Part shown: piece by piece, positions 16,240 to 24,227 of the stretch | Numbering within the stretch: position 1 is the first letter of the stretch | How the letters are laid out: each line of letters starts with the position of its first letter | Assembly (NCBI GenBank): GCA_947381945.1 | Contig: CANCXM010000028.1 | Location: 1-39,783, forward strand | Direction of reading: 5' to 3' | DNA: 39,783 bases | Source of the DNA: an uncultured Muribaculaceae bacterium | GTDB lineage: Bacteria > Bacteroidota > Bacteroidia > Bacteroidales > Muribaculaceae | Notes under the pieces: generated by a model | What the model was told of the DNA's origin: nothing | The model's input: only the letters and a program-made list of their open reading frames with translations | Databases searched by the model: none | Translations under genes and position numbers: made by a program

Positions 16240-19200
16240 TCATTCTTCAATGATATTGGTAAATTCGCCCCATACGGGTGCAGCCTGATAGGCTTTCTTG
16301 CAACCTTTGGGAACGTAGAGAGGAGTTTTTCTTGACAATGCGGAAGAGAAGATGCTCGTGTCAACGTCCGGTGGTGTTGTCATGCGGCAGTGTATTTCTT
16401 TCAATGAGTAGTAACTGGAGGAAAATGCCTGTCGTCCGATGTTGACAAGCGTTGACGGAAGGTCAAGACTGCGCAGCCACGGCATCTGCGACATGCCTCC
16501 GGCTCCGATTGTGTGCAGTCCTTCCGGAAGTTTTACTGTCCGGCAGTCTGCCTGGTTCAGCGCATAATCCTCAATTATTTTTAAAGTTGAAGGGAATGTT
16601 AGGTCTGTGACCCCGACATAGGCGAGTGAAGCGCGGCCAATGGTTGTGATTCCTTCAGGCAGATGGAGTTCTTTAAGGCGTGTGTCGTTGTAGAACGTGT
16701 TGTCATTTATACGTCCGTCGGCAGGCGCACATTTCATGACAACCTTGCGGAGATTCAGGCAACGTTCAAAAGCGCTGGCTCCGATTTCAGAGATGTTTTC
16801 GTGTAATTCAATCTCCTCGATGCTGCTTCCGAAGAATGCTGAGTGGGCTATGCGTTTCATCGTTTTCGGAAGTTTGATGGAGGAGAGGGCACCGGCAGGA
16901 CTGTTGTAGCTTGCATTCAGATATCCGAATGCCATTGCTCCGATTGATTGAGGCCCCTCGCTGATTTTGACATCGGAGAGTGCCAGGCATGTTTCGAATG
17001 TACTTGCAGGAATGGAGTCCAGTGTTGATGGAATGACGGCGGATGTCAGGTGACCGTTGCTCCGGAAAACAGACTGGCCAAGTTCGCTGACACCTTCCGG
17101 AATCACTATTTCAGTCAGCCTGCAGTTTGAAAAAGCCTCGCGTTCGATTTTACGAAGGTTTTTTGGTAATAATATGTGCTCAATCTTTATGTCCTTGAAC
17201 ATGTACGCACCGATCGTATTGTCTTCGTTAAGCGAATGTTGCAGTCCAAAAGCCGTATAAGTTCCTGAACCGGCCTTTATTGTCACATCAGAGAGGTCTA
17301 TGGTTCGCAGTTGTCCTTGAACCACAAGATTTTTGAGGCTTTCAATGTCAGACGCTCCGATTTCACCGTTGATTCGGATTGACGATATTGTCATTGCGTT
17401 TGGCCCTATTTCATCAAGAAGTTTCCCGGGGACAGTGTTGACATTCAGATCCGGTTCCGGAATAGTTCCGGATTGGATTAGTGTGAAGGCGGAGTTGAAG
17501 AATGTCCCGGCTGTCAGTGTGATTTTAGCTGTTCGCGCAGATGGAGATGGATTGGGTGATACTATGAGTTGGGTTACGGTCTCACCATCCGTTTGCCCGG
17601 ATGTGCTTATCCAGCTCTGTGCATGGTCAGGTATGCCTACAGCGATGTCGGTGTTGGTTTCTACGGGGATGGCGAAAGAGCCCCCCGACGTAGAGACACG
17701 TAGCTCATCCTGCCTGATGACGGCTCTCGGGGGTGCTTGTGAAATGTAGACTGAACCCAACAGAACATCACCGTTCACAAAACGTATCTGACTCAATTTG
17801 GTCGACGACTGTGTGTCGTGGTTCGGTCCGATGAGAAAAGTGTATTCTCCTTCAGGCATGTTTTCCGGAGTGATGTCGGATATGTTTTCGGGTAGAACCA
17901 CATTGTAATCAACGGTGCTTTTTACAGATGCATGGAATGTGTGGGAATATGCATCGAGGAAGCGGTTGTCCTCGACATCAGTTGAGACCTTGAACTCTCC
18001 ACCGGATTGCGAGATTTTCAGATCTGCATTGAGGATTGAGCCTGCCTTGACTGTGATGTTGGCTGTCCTTCCGGAGATGGAAGCGTTTGGATTGATATTG
18101 AGTGTAGGGAGTTTACCATCGTCGGTCGGTTCGGTTAACGAAATCCAGTTCTCTGCACTTTTCGGTATAGTAATTTCTATATCTGTATTCGTTTCTACTG
18201 GTATTTCAAATATCCCGCCGGTAGCGCTTACGTTCAGTTCGTCGGCAGTCAATCTGGCTTCCGGCTTCTTCTGGCTGATGTCGATTCTGCCAAGCAGCAC
18301 TTCTCCGGCCATGAAGCGGATTTCACTTCTTTTCACGTCTGTAGATTGGTCAAGGTTCGGGCTTATCAGGAATGTATGATTGCCTTTACCCGAACCTGCC
18401 GGTGTGATGTCGGTGATGTTTGCGGGCAATTCGACATTATAGCCTATATTGCTTTCCACCCGGACATTTATGGCATGTGAACGGGCGTCGTTGAAGCCAC
18501 CTTCCGGCATGTCTGAGGTGACACTGAATTCACGTTTACCCTGATGGAAGGTGACAGTCTTTTCCACTGTCGGATCTTCTGCCAGATAAAATCTGACATT
18601 AGCCGAACGTGGTTGCATAGCGGTATTTGCTGCTATCTCAAACCATTGTTCTCCTGTCGTCATTGCGCGTGAGGTTTTTTGGTCGAATGCTTTTATCCAT
18701 CCAGCTTCTGCTGAGGGAATTTCGCAGATGACTTCCCTGTTGGTCGAGTATTCCACTCTTACGCTTCCGCCCGCAGCCGGAACTTCGAGCTCGTTTTCTG
18801 CAAGCACTAATGCGCTTTTCTCGTATTGTGTCACTGTGACAGTCTCAGAGACACTACCGTCGGCCGACACGAATTTCACCTCGCCTTTGCGTGGCGCTTC
18901 CGCCGATTCGTATGGGTCGACGATGAAATGAAGCGTATGGCTGGACAATGCCCTTGACATGTCCTGACGTATCCAGTTAACCGTAGGAGTCTGGACGTTG
19001 AATTCGCAGTTGCTCGTCAGCTCGACTGTGAATGTGCCGCCTGCAGCCGGCATGTTCTTGGCTTTTTCCGAGATTATGAGCACAGATCCGCCTGTCTGAT
19101 ATACATTGACTTTCTCTTCAAGTCCTCCTCCTGAGAAAATGATGTAGCCTTCGCGTGATGAACTGTCATCGTTCGGGGCGGCTTTGAATGTAAGCTCTTT

Positions 19201-19770
19201 CGTTGTCAGCGCGCGGCTTCCACTTACGGTTGAGATCCATGACTTGAACTGTTCGGGGATAGTATAAGTGTAGGTGATATTTGCGCTGACCTTAATTGTG
19301 AATTCACCGCCATTTGTCGGAATTTCAACTTTCGATGATGAGACGAGCAGGGCATCGCGTTGTTTTTGAGTCACCACAACTGTTCGTCGGAGGGAGCCGG
19401 AGGTGATAGTGACAGTTGAATTTCGTTCGTCGTAAGTCTCGTTTGCGCTTATGGTCACGGGGATGCGTATTGAGCCGGCCTGCCCGGATGTCGAACCGAG
19501 CTTGCACCATGAAGCTGTATTGGACGAAATCGAGGCCGTCCATGAGTGTGTTGAGGTGAAAGTGATTTCTTGCTCTCCACCTTCCGACGCGTAAGTCAGA
19601 CCGCGGGTGCAGTCGCCGGTCAGGGTCAGCTCCTGCTTCCCGGACGGGGCAGGAGGGGTGGGAGGTGTCGGATCGTCATTTCCTCCTCCACCTTTCGAAC
19701 AAGATACAATGATTAATGATGCTACAACAAGCGCAAAGACTGCGCAGTGAGCCTTGCTAAAGTAACGCAT
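16240..19770 (-). CDS. Giant surface lipoprotein: eight BACON-type repeats plus BspA-type leucine-rich repeats
   Basis: A 1176-residue protein. The leader ends IIVSC (Cys24, lipobox), followed by a Gly/Pro-rich linker (SKGGGGNDDP). I count eight ~85-90-residue beta-sandwich repeats of the BACON type from ~58 to ~805, each with a GGxFxIxVxxN core, most with a W-I/W-C near the middle and a terminal V-x-V-x-Q. The tail from ~850 to 1170 has BspA-type leucine-rich repeats (LRKIEREAFSNC, LTEIVIPEGVSELG, LKELHLPEGITTIG). BACON domains usually mediate mucin or glycan contact and BspA LRRs adhesion, so a host- or polysaccharide-facing role is inferred. A full-consensus promoter lies upstream. Confidence 0.9.
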   Translation of the reverse strand: MRYFSKAHCAVFALVVASLIIVSCSKGGGGNDDPTPPTPPAPSGKQELTLTGDCTRGLTYASEGGEQEITFTSTHSWTASISSNTASWCKLGSTSGQAGSIRIPVTISANETYDERNSTVTITSGSLRRTVVVTQKQRDALLVSSSKVEIPTNGGEFTIKVSANITYTYTIPEQFKSWISTVSGSRALTTKELTFKAAPNDDSSSREGYIIFSGGGLEEKVNVYQTGGSVLIISEKAKNMPAAGGTFTVELTSNCEFNVQTPTVNWIRQDMSRALSSHTLHFIVDPYESAEAPRKGEVKFVSADGSVSETVTVTQYEKSALVLAENELEVPAAGGSVRVEYSTNREVICEIPSAEAGWIKAFDQKTSRAMTTGEQWFEIAANTAMQPRSANVRFYLAEDPTVEKTVTFHQGKREFSVTSDMPEGGFNDARSHAINVRVESNIGYNVELPANITDITPAGSGKGNHTFLISPNLDQSTDVKRSEIRFMAGEVLLGRIDISQKKPEARLTADELNVSATGGIFEIPVETNTDIEITIPKSAENWISLTEPTDDGKLPTLNINPNASISGRTANITVKAGSILNADLKISQSGGEFKVSTDVEDNRFLDAYSHTFHASVKSTVDYNVVLPENISDITPENMPEGEYTFLIGPNHDTQSSTKLSQIRFVNGDVLLGSVYISQAPPRAVIRQDELRVSTSGGSFAIPVETNTDIAVGIPDHAQSWISTSGQTDGETVTQLIVSPNPSPSARTAKITLTAGTFFNSAFTLIQSGTIPEPDLNVNTVPGKLLDEIGPNAMTISSIRINGEIGASDIESLKNLVVQGQLRTIDLSDVTIKAGSGTYTAFGLQHSLNEDNTIGAYMFKDIKIEHILLPKNLRKIEREAFSNCRLTEIVIPEGVSELGQSVFRSNGHLTSAVIPSTLDSIPASTFETCLALSDVKISEGPQSIGAMAFGYLNASYNSPAGALSSIKLPKTMKRIAHSAFFGSSIEEIELHENISEIGASAFERCLNLRKVVMKCAPADGRINDNTFYNDTRLKELHLPEGITTIGRASLAYVGVTDLTFPSTLKIIEDYALNQADCRTVKLPEGLHTIGAGGMSQMPWLRSLDLPSTLVNIGRQAFSSSYYSLKEIHCRMTTPPDVDTSIFSSALSRKTPLYVPKGCKKAYQAAPVWGEFTNIIEE

Positions 19771-19811
19771 AAAATAATAATGATTGGCGATTAAAAAGTT
19801 AGATATGGTGG

Positions 19812-19843
19812 CAAATTTAGGTTAAAATATTGTAAAAAGCAAA
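19812..19843 (-). promoter_or_regulatory. Promoter of the BACON/LRR lipoprotein gene
   Basis: On the minus strand TTTG (19843-19840) is followed after 20 nt by TAAATTTG (19819-19812), 41 nt before ATG 19770. This is one of the best promoter matches in the window. Confidence 0.75.
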
Positions 19844-19869
19844 TTGAAATAACCATGCGTTTTTATTTT

Positions 19870-19905
19870 GTAGCAAATATGCTACGTTTGACACCAAGTA
19901 TTGGT
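19870..19905. repeat. Two short dyads upstream of the BACON gene promoter
   Basis: GTAGCA-aata-TGCTAC (19870-19885) and ACCAA-gta-TTGGT (19893-19905) lie next to each other, 27-62 nt upstream of the promoter -33 element. Their size and place fit regulator-binding sites, but no regulator is identified. Confidence 0.4.
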
Positions 19906-19941
19906 GGGGAATGAATCGTTACATATCTGGTCGGGGTGTCT

Positions 19942-20032
19942 GACAGTCTGAAAGAAAAAATAGTTTGTAAATAATCGACTCTAATTTTGGTGGAGCCTCT
20001 TATTTACAAACTATTTTTTTCTTCAAACTGTC
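19942..20032. repeat. 33-bp near-perfect inverted repeat with a 25-nt centre
   Basis: Arms 19942-19974 and 20000-20032 match at 30 of 33 positions when one is reversed and complemented. They are AT-rich, with outer ends GACAGT and ACTGTC. The 25-nt centre holds TAATTTTG on the plus strand. It lies 22 nt downstream of the GlsB-like gene stop, so it could be an unusual terminator, a small mobile-element remnant or a regulatory dyad. Confidence 0.85.
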
Positions 20033-20053
20033 AAGTGCTTGGGGGTAGGCTAA

Positions 20054-20305
20054 CTACTTGCCTGAACGATTGGGAATCAAACTCAGGAGCCACAGAAACA
20101 GACATGCGCCAATAATGGATGTAATGAGGCTTCCAATGATGCTTGACGTGTGGAAGCCGAGCAACCCAAATACCCAACCACCGAGCACGCCACCGAGAAT
20201 ACCGACAATCAGGTTGATGATCCATCCGAAGCCTGCGCCGCGCATTAGTTTACCGGCAATAAAACCGGCTAAAATGCCGATAACTATATACAATATGAAT
20301 GCCAT
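20054..20305 (-). CDS. GlsB/YeaQ/YmgE-family small membrane protein
   Basis: An 83-residue, very hydrophobic protein with three predicted membrane helices: AFILYIVIGILAGFIAGKLM, then GWIINLIVGILGGVLGGWVFGLLG, then IIGSLITSIIGACLFLWLLSL. Gly-rich helices and the RGAGFGW link match the transglycosylase-associated/GlsB family, often induced by envelope or general stress. Function is not known in molecular terms. The gene stands alone between repeat-rich gaps. No good TAnnTTTG box was found upstream. Confidence 0.9.
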   Translation of the reverse strand: MAFILYIVIGILAGFIAGKLMRGAGFGWIINLIVGILGGVLGGWVFGLLGFHTSSIIGSLITSIIGACLFLWLLSLIPNRSGK

Positions 20306-20470
20306 AACGGAAAAGTGTTTGATATTGATATATCTTCAACATCCGAATATTACTGATTGTTTGCCGTCTCTTGAAAATAGGAATTGTCGGCGGCTGTTTT
20401 CTGTTTATGCGGAATCAAGGGGTGTGTACATCATTATATGAAGGTGTATCATAAAACGCAAGCCAAGACG

Positions 20471-20660
20471 CATCCGGAGGCGCGAGCGGAGCTGCGGGGA
20501 GAAGCAGAAGTGCATCCTGAGGCGTGAGCGGGAATGCCGGGAGGGGCATGGGTGCATCCTGAGGCGTGGGCGGGAATTCCGGGAGGGGCATGGGTGCATC
20601 CGGAGGCGCGGGCGGGAATGCCGGGGAGGGGCATGGATGCATCCGGAGGCGCGAGCGGGT
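20471..20660. repeat. 42-bp tandem repeat, about 4.5 copies
   Basis: Units begin with CATCCKGAGGCG at 20471, 20513, 20555, 20597 and 20640, so spacing is 42, 42, 42 and 43 nt. The unit includes GCGGGAATGCCGGGAGGGGC. Because 42 is a multiple of three, Pro-rich frames stay open across it, but two frames do so equally and neither has a start context or family, so I treat the repeat as non-coding. Confidence 0.88.
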
Positions 20661-20885
20661 GTCCGCAGGACACCGATTTCTGCGTAACCCTGTACATCGG
20701 AGCGCAGCGGAGATGTGCAGGGAAAGTGAAATAGAAAAAGCAGTGATGTCCGCAGGACATCGATTTACCATCCTCAATTGCACATACCTCAATGATAATC
20801 CCTCGCAAGGAAGTAAACCGATCTCCTGCGGACATCATAGAGTTTTTGCATTGACATCCCCCCTGCACATCTCCGCTACGCCTCG
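20658..20885. repeat. Composite palindromic (REP-like) cluster
   Basis: Three copies of a 22-nt palindromic unit with core GTCCGCAGGAC lie at 20658-20679, 20745-20766 and, inverted, 20815-20836. A second element, 20688-20722, is a hairpin (CCCTGTACATC against GATGTGCAGGG), and its right half reappears inverted at 20861-20881. No gene of convincing quality lies here; the interval 20306-20986 otherwise shows nothing I can name. Confidence 0.75.
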
Positions 20886-20986
20886 ATACAAGAAAAAGGT
20901 GCCGTCAGTGCCTGGTCGAAAGACAGATAGGTCCAACTGCCTCGTCCTTTTTACCATGCCGGTGTGAGAATCTGAGAATTTTTCGC

Positions 20987-20994
20987 TACTTTTG
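20987..20994 (+). promoter_or_regulatory. -7 box of the thiamine uptake operon
   Basis: TACTTTTG, ~75 nt upstream of the start of the TPP riboswitch, on the same strand. No clear -33 element at the usual spacing. Confidence 0.5.
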
Positions 20995-21069
20995 CAGCGG
21001 AAAAGCCGCCGATGGCCGGAATCTGCTCCGCCATTGCGCGCGGCTTCACCGAGCGAATATCACAACATA

Positions 21070-21190
21070 TTTTTAGGGGTGTCCGCGCGCGTGTGTGTGA
21101 CCGACGGCCAACGGGGCTGCCGGACCGCGCGCAGGTCTGAGATCATACCCTCCGAACCTGATCCGGGTAATACCGGCGTAGAGAAAAAAG
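21070..21190 (+). promoter_or_regulatory. TPP (thi-box) riboswitch
   Basis: The conserved parts are in order: AGGGGTG (21075-21081), an extended GC-rich variable arm, CTGAGA (21137-21142), ATACCC just after it, and GAACCTGATCCGGGTAATAC (21154-21173) with CCGGCGTAG to 21181. The closing helix would pair the T run at 21070-21074 with the A run at ~21184-21189. That A/G-rich strand is also the only possible ribosome-binding region for the ATG at 21195, so thiamine pyrophosphate binding should block translation directly. It precedes a TonB-dependent receptor and PnuT, which fits thiamine control. Confidence 0.95.
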
Positions 21191-21194
21191 TTTT

Positions 21195-23438
21195 ATGAAC
21201 AGAACCATTCTTCCGGCCCTCCTGCTGGCGGCGGCAGGGGGCGTCGACCTGTCGGCGGCCACGGGCGATGCCGTCCGTGACGGCAGTGACTCCCTGAACC
21301 TCGTATTGGACCAGGTGGAGGTCGTGGCCAACCGCGCGACGGCGCGCACCCCGGTGGCCTTCACCAATGTCGGGAAGCGCGAGCTCCTGAGAAACAACGA
21401 CGGGCGCGACATGACCTACCTCCTGCAGATGACCCCCTCGGTCACCACCACCTCCGACGCCGGCGCGGCCGTGGGCTACACCTCGATGCGCATCCGCGGC
21501 ACCGACGGCTCGCGCATCAACGTCAGCGCCAACGGCGTCCCCATCAACAATCCCGAGAGCCACAACGTCTACTGGGTCAACATGCCCGACCTCGCCTCGT
21601 CGGTCGGCGACGTGCAGATACAGCGCGGGGCGGGGACCTCGGCCAACGGCGCGGGAGCCTTCGGCGCGAGCGTCAATATGGTGACCGACGCCCCTTCGGA
21701 GGATGCCTACGCCGAGCTCTCGGGGGCCTACGGCGCCTACGCCACCAACCGGCAGACACTGCGCGTCGGGTCGGGGCTCCTCGGGGGGCGCTGGAGCTTC
21801 GACGCGCGTCTGAGCCACGTAGGGTCCGACGGCTACATCGAGCGCGCCTCCTCCGAGCTGTGGAGCTACTTCGGGCAGGCCGCCTATTCCTCATATAATA
21901 CGAATCTGCGCCTCCTCGCCTTCGGGGGGAAGGAGAGGACCTATATGGCGTGGGACTACGCGTCGAAGGAGCAGATGGAGGAGTTCGGGCGCCGCTACAA
22001 CCCCTGCGGAGAGTACACGGCCGACGACGGCGCGCGAGCGTACTACCCCGACCAGTATGACAACTTCGTCCAGCACCACTTCCAGTTGCTGCTCAACCGG
22101 CGTCTGGGCGACTCGTTCCGCCTCAACGCCACCCTCCACTTCACCTGCGACGACGGCTACTATGACCAGTACAAGACCCGCCGCACCCTCGAGGAGTATG
22201 GCCTCAGCCCCTACACCGGAGCTGACGGAGAGACGGTCACGAAGTCGGACCTCATCCGCCTCAAGAACAACGAGAACCACTTCGGGGGCGGGCAGGTCAC
22301 GCTCAACTATCTCCACGGGCGGTGGAACGCCGTCGGCGGAGCGGCCTTCACCGCTTTCAGGGGGCATCACTTCGGACAGGTGAAGTGGGTGAGGAACTAC
22401 GTCGGGCCCATCGACCCCCTGCAGAAGTATTACGACAACTACGGGCGCAAGCAGGATGCCAACTTCTATGTCCGCGCCAACTATCAGATAGACCGCTCCC
22501 TCTCAGCCTACGCCGACCTGCAGTATCGCCACATCCACTACACCATCAAGGGCGCATCGGACAACTGGGACTGGAATACCGGGGCGCCTGCCGCGCTCGA
22601 CGTGGACCGCCGGTGGAATTTCTTCAACCCGAAGCTCGGACTGAACTACACCCGGGGCTCCCACCGCGCGTTTGCATCATGGTCCGTCGCGCAGAAGGAA
22701 CCGACGCGCGACAACTTCACCGACGGCGACCCCGCCCACCGTCCCGAATCGGAACGCCTCAACGACTTCGAGGCAGGCTACACCTTCAACCACAGGGTCT
22801 TCACCCTCGGCGTCAATTTATATTACATGCTTTACCGCGACCAGCTCGTGGCCACCGGAGAACTCTCCGACACCGGCAATCCCATCAGCGTCAACGTCCC
22901 CGACTCATACCGCGCGGGCATCGAGCTTCAGGCCGCCTTGCGCCCCTGCCGGTGGTTTGACTGGGCCTTCAACATGACCCTCTCGCGCAACCGCATCAAG
23001 GACTTCACCGAATACATCTATGAGGACGAGTGGACCAACCCCATCACCATCGACCGCGGCGACACCCCCATAGCCTTCTCCCCCGACCTCATCTTCAGCA
23101 ACGCCTTCAACTTCAGCTTCCTCGGAGCCGACGCCTCGCTCCAGAGCCGCTACGTCGGGGAGCAGTACATGAACAACGCCCGCAGCGAGGAAGCCCGTCT
23201 CGACTCCTACTTCGTCACCGACCTGCATCTTGGCTACACGTTCAAGACAATCCGGGGCATGAAGGAACTGCGCATCGGCCTCTCCGTCTACAATCTTTTC
23301 AACGAGAAATACTTCAGCAACGGATATGCCGGCGCAGGCTACAGCGTCGTCGACGGCGAGAAAGTCATCTACCGCTACGCCGGATATGCCGCCCAGGCAC
23401 CCGCCCACGTCATGGCCACCGCCACGCTGCGTTTCTGA
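21195..23438 (+). CDS. TonB-dependent outer-membrane receptor, probable thiamine importer
   Basis: A 747-residue outer-membrane protein. A leader (to about SAA, residues ~1-22) is followed by a plug domain, residues ~35-155, with MRIRGTDGSRINVSANGVPIN, GVPINNPESHNVYWVNMPD and VQIQRGAGTSANGAGAFG. The rest is a 22-strand barrel ending in an aromatic residue (TATLRF). No carboxypeptidase-like N-terminal extension and no SusD partner, so it is not a classical glycan Sus pair. A TPP riboswitch directly upstream and PnuT downstream make thiamine or a precursor the likely substrate, as in the Bacteroides OMthi receptor. The gene is clearly GC- and C-rich relative to the sequence on its left. Confidence 0.92.
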   Translation: MNRTILPALLLAAAGGVDLSAATGDAVRDGSDSLNLVLDQVEVVANRATARTPVAFTNVGKRELLRNNDGRDMTYLLQMTPSVTTTSDAGAAVGYTSMRIRGTDGSRINVSANGVPINNPESHNVYWVNMPDLASSVGDVQIQRGAGTSANGAGAFGASVNMVTDAPSEDAYAELSGAYGAYATNRQTLRVGSGLLGGRWSFDARLSHVGSDGYIERASSELWSYFGQAAYSSYNTNLRLLAFGGKERTYMAWDYASKEQMEEFGRRYNPCGEYTADDGARAYYPDQYDNFVQHHFQLLLNRRLGDSFRLNATLHFTCDDGYYDQYKTRRTLEEYGLSPYTGADGETVTKSDLIRLKNNENHFGGGQVTLNYLHGRWNAVGGAAFTAFRGHHFGQVKWVRNYVGPIDPLQKYYDNYGRKQDANFYVRANYQIDRSLSAYADLQYRHIHYTIKGASDNWDWNTGAPAALDVDRRWNFFNPKLGLNYTRGSHRAFASWSVAQKEPTRDNFTDGDPAHRPESERLNDFEAGYTFNHRVFTLGVNLYYMLYRDQLVATGELSDTGNPISVNVPDSYRAGIELQAALRPCRWFDWAFNMTLSRNRIKDFTEYIYEDEWTNPITIDRGDTPIAFSPDLIFSNAFNFSFLGADASLQSRYVGEQYMNNARSEEARLDSYFVTDLHLGYTFKTIRGMKELRIGLSVYNLFNEKYFSNGYAGAGYSVVDGEKVIYRYAGYAAQAPAHVMATATLRF

Positions 23439-23492
23439 CCCCCACACATATATAATACAGCCCCCTCCCCATAATAATATAGCCCCCTTCCC

Positions 23493-24071
23493 ATGACCCC
23501 CGACACAATCCTCGAAATCCTCGGCTTCACCGTAGGGCTCCTCTACCTATGGTGGGAATATCATGCCGACCCCAAAGTGTGGCTCGCATCCGTCGTCATG
23601 CCCATGATTTCAATGTGGATCTACTACTCCAAGGGCCTCTACGCCGACTTCGGAATCAACATCTACTACCTCCTCATAGCCGTCTACGGCTTCATCTCCT
23701 GGACCCGCGGCACCTCCGGGACACACCGCAGTCCCCGCCCCATCACCCATGCCAGCGCCGGAGTGTGGGCCGGAGCCTCCTGCGCCATGCTCCTCCTCTG
23801 GGGACTGATATGGTGGATCCTCGTCAGCTTCACCGACTCCACCGTCCCCGTCGCCGACGCCTTCACCACCGCCCTCTCCATCGTCGGGCTCTGGATGCTC
23901 GCCCGCAAATATGCGGAGCAATGGCTCGTGTGGTTCGTGGTCGACATCGTCTGCAGCGGCCTCTACCTCTACAAAGGCCTCGGCTTCTACTGCATCCTCT
24001 ATGCCATCTACACCGTCATCGCCCTCCTCGGCTACCGCAAATGGCTCCGCCTGATGAAGGCGCAGCCGTGA
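23493..24071 (+). CDS. pnuT: PnuC/PnuT-family thiamine transporter
   Basis: A 192-residue inner-membrane protein with about seven hydrophobic helices (TILEILGFTVGLLYLWWEYH; INIYYLLIAVYGFISW; the C-terminal LWMLARKYAEQWLVWFVVD and LYLYKGLGFYCILYAIYT). This is the PnuC fold, whose members take up vitamin precursors by facilitated diffusion with later phosphorylation. The WEYHADPKVW and YKGLGFY segments are typical. The riboswitch upstream and the receptor 54 nt before it identify the thiamine-specific PnuT branch. The thiamine pyrophosphokinase that follows in Bacteroides is not here. Confidence 0.9.
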   Translation: MTPDTILEILGFTVGLLYLWWEYHADPKVWLASVVMPMISMWIYYSKGLYADFGINIYYLLIAVYGFISWTRGTSGTHRSPRPITHASAGVWAGASCAMLLLWGLIWWILVSFTDSTVPVADAFTTALSIVGLWMLARKYAEQWLVWFVVDIVCSGLYLYKGLGFYCILYAIYTVIALLGYRKWLRLMKAQP

Positions 24072-24153
24072 GGGTAGGGGCGCCCACAGATGTGTGGAAA
24101 TGTTAAAATATCAAAAGTTTATGATTTTTAGCAAAAATATGCGCGGAAATAGC

Positions 24154-24182
24154 TTGGATTTGTAGCAAAATGCTTAACTTTG
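24154..24182 (+). promoter_or_regulatory. Promoter of dapF
   Basis: TTG at 24154-24156 is followed after 18 nt by TAACTTTG at 24175-24182. It lies 46 nt before ATG 24228, shows that dapF is not dependent on the thiamine transcript, and rules out the earlier in-frame start at 24180. Confidence 0.7.
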
Positions 24183-24227
24183 CAGCGATTTCTGATGCTT
24201 AACCCACAAAAAGGAATCATCCGCGTT

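Noticed and set aside
19883..19890. Plus-strand TACGTTTG that could start a small RNA ending at the 20-kb hairpin
   Set aside because: No -33 element at normal spacing (TTTTG is 12 nt away); no evidence for a transcript, so not listed as a promoter.
20415..20868. Pro-rich minus-strand frames across the 42-bp repeat
   Set aside because: Two frames stay open equally because the unit length is a multiple of three; no leader, promoter or family.
21060..21818. A 252-residue minus-strand frame across the riboswitch and receptor start
   Set aside because: It is antisense to a riboswitch and receptor with well-conserved motifs, and its composition follows the GC-rich complement.
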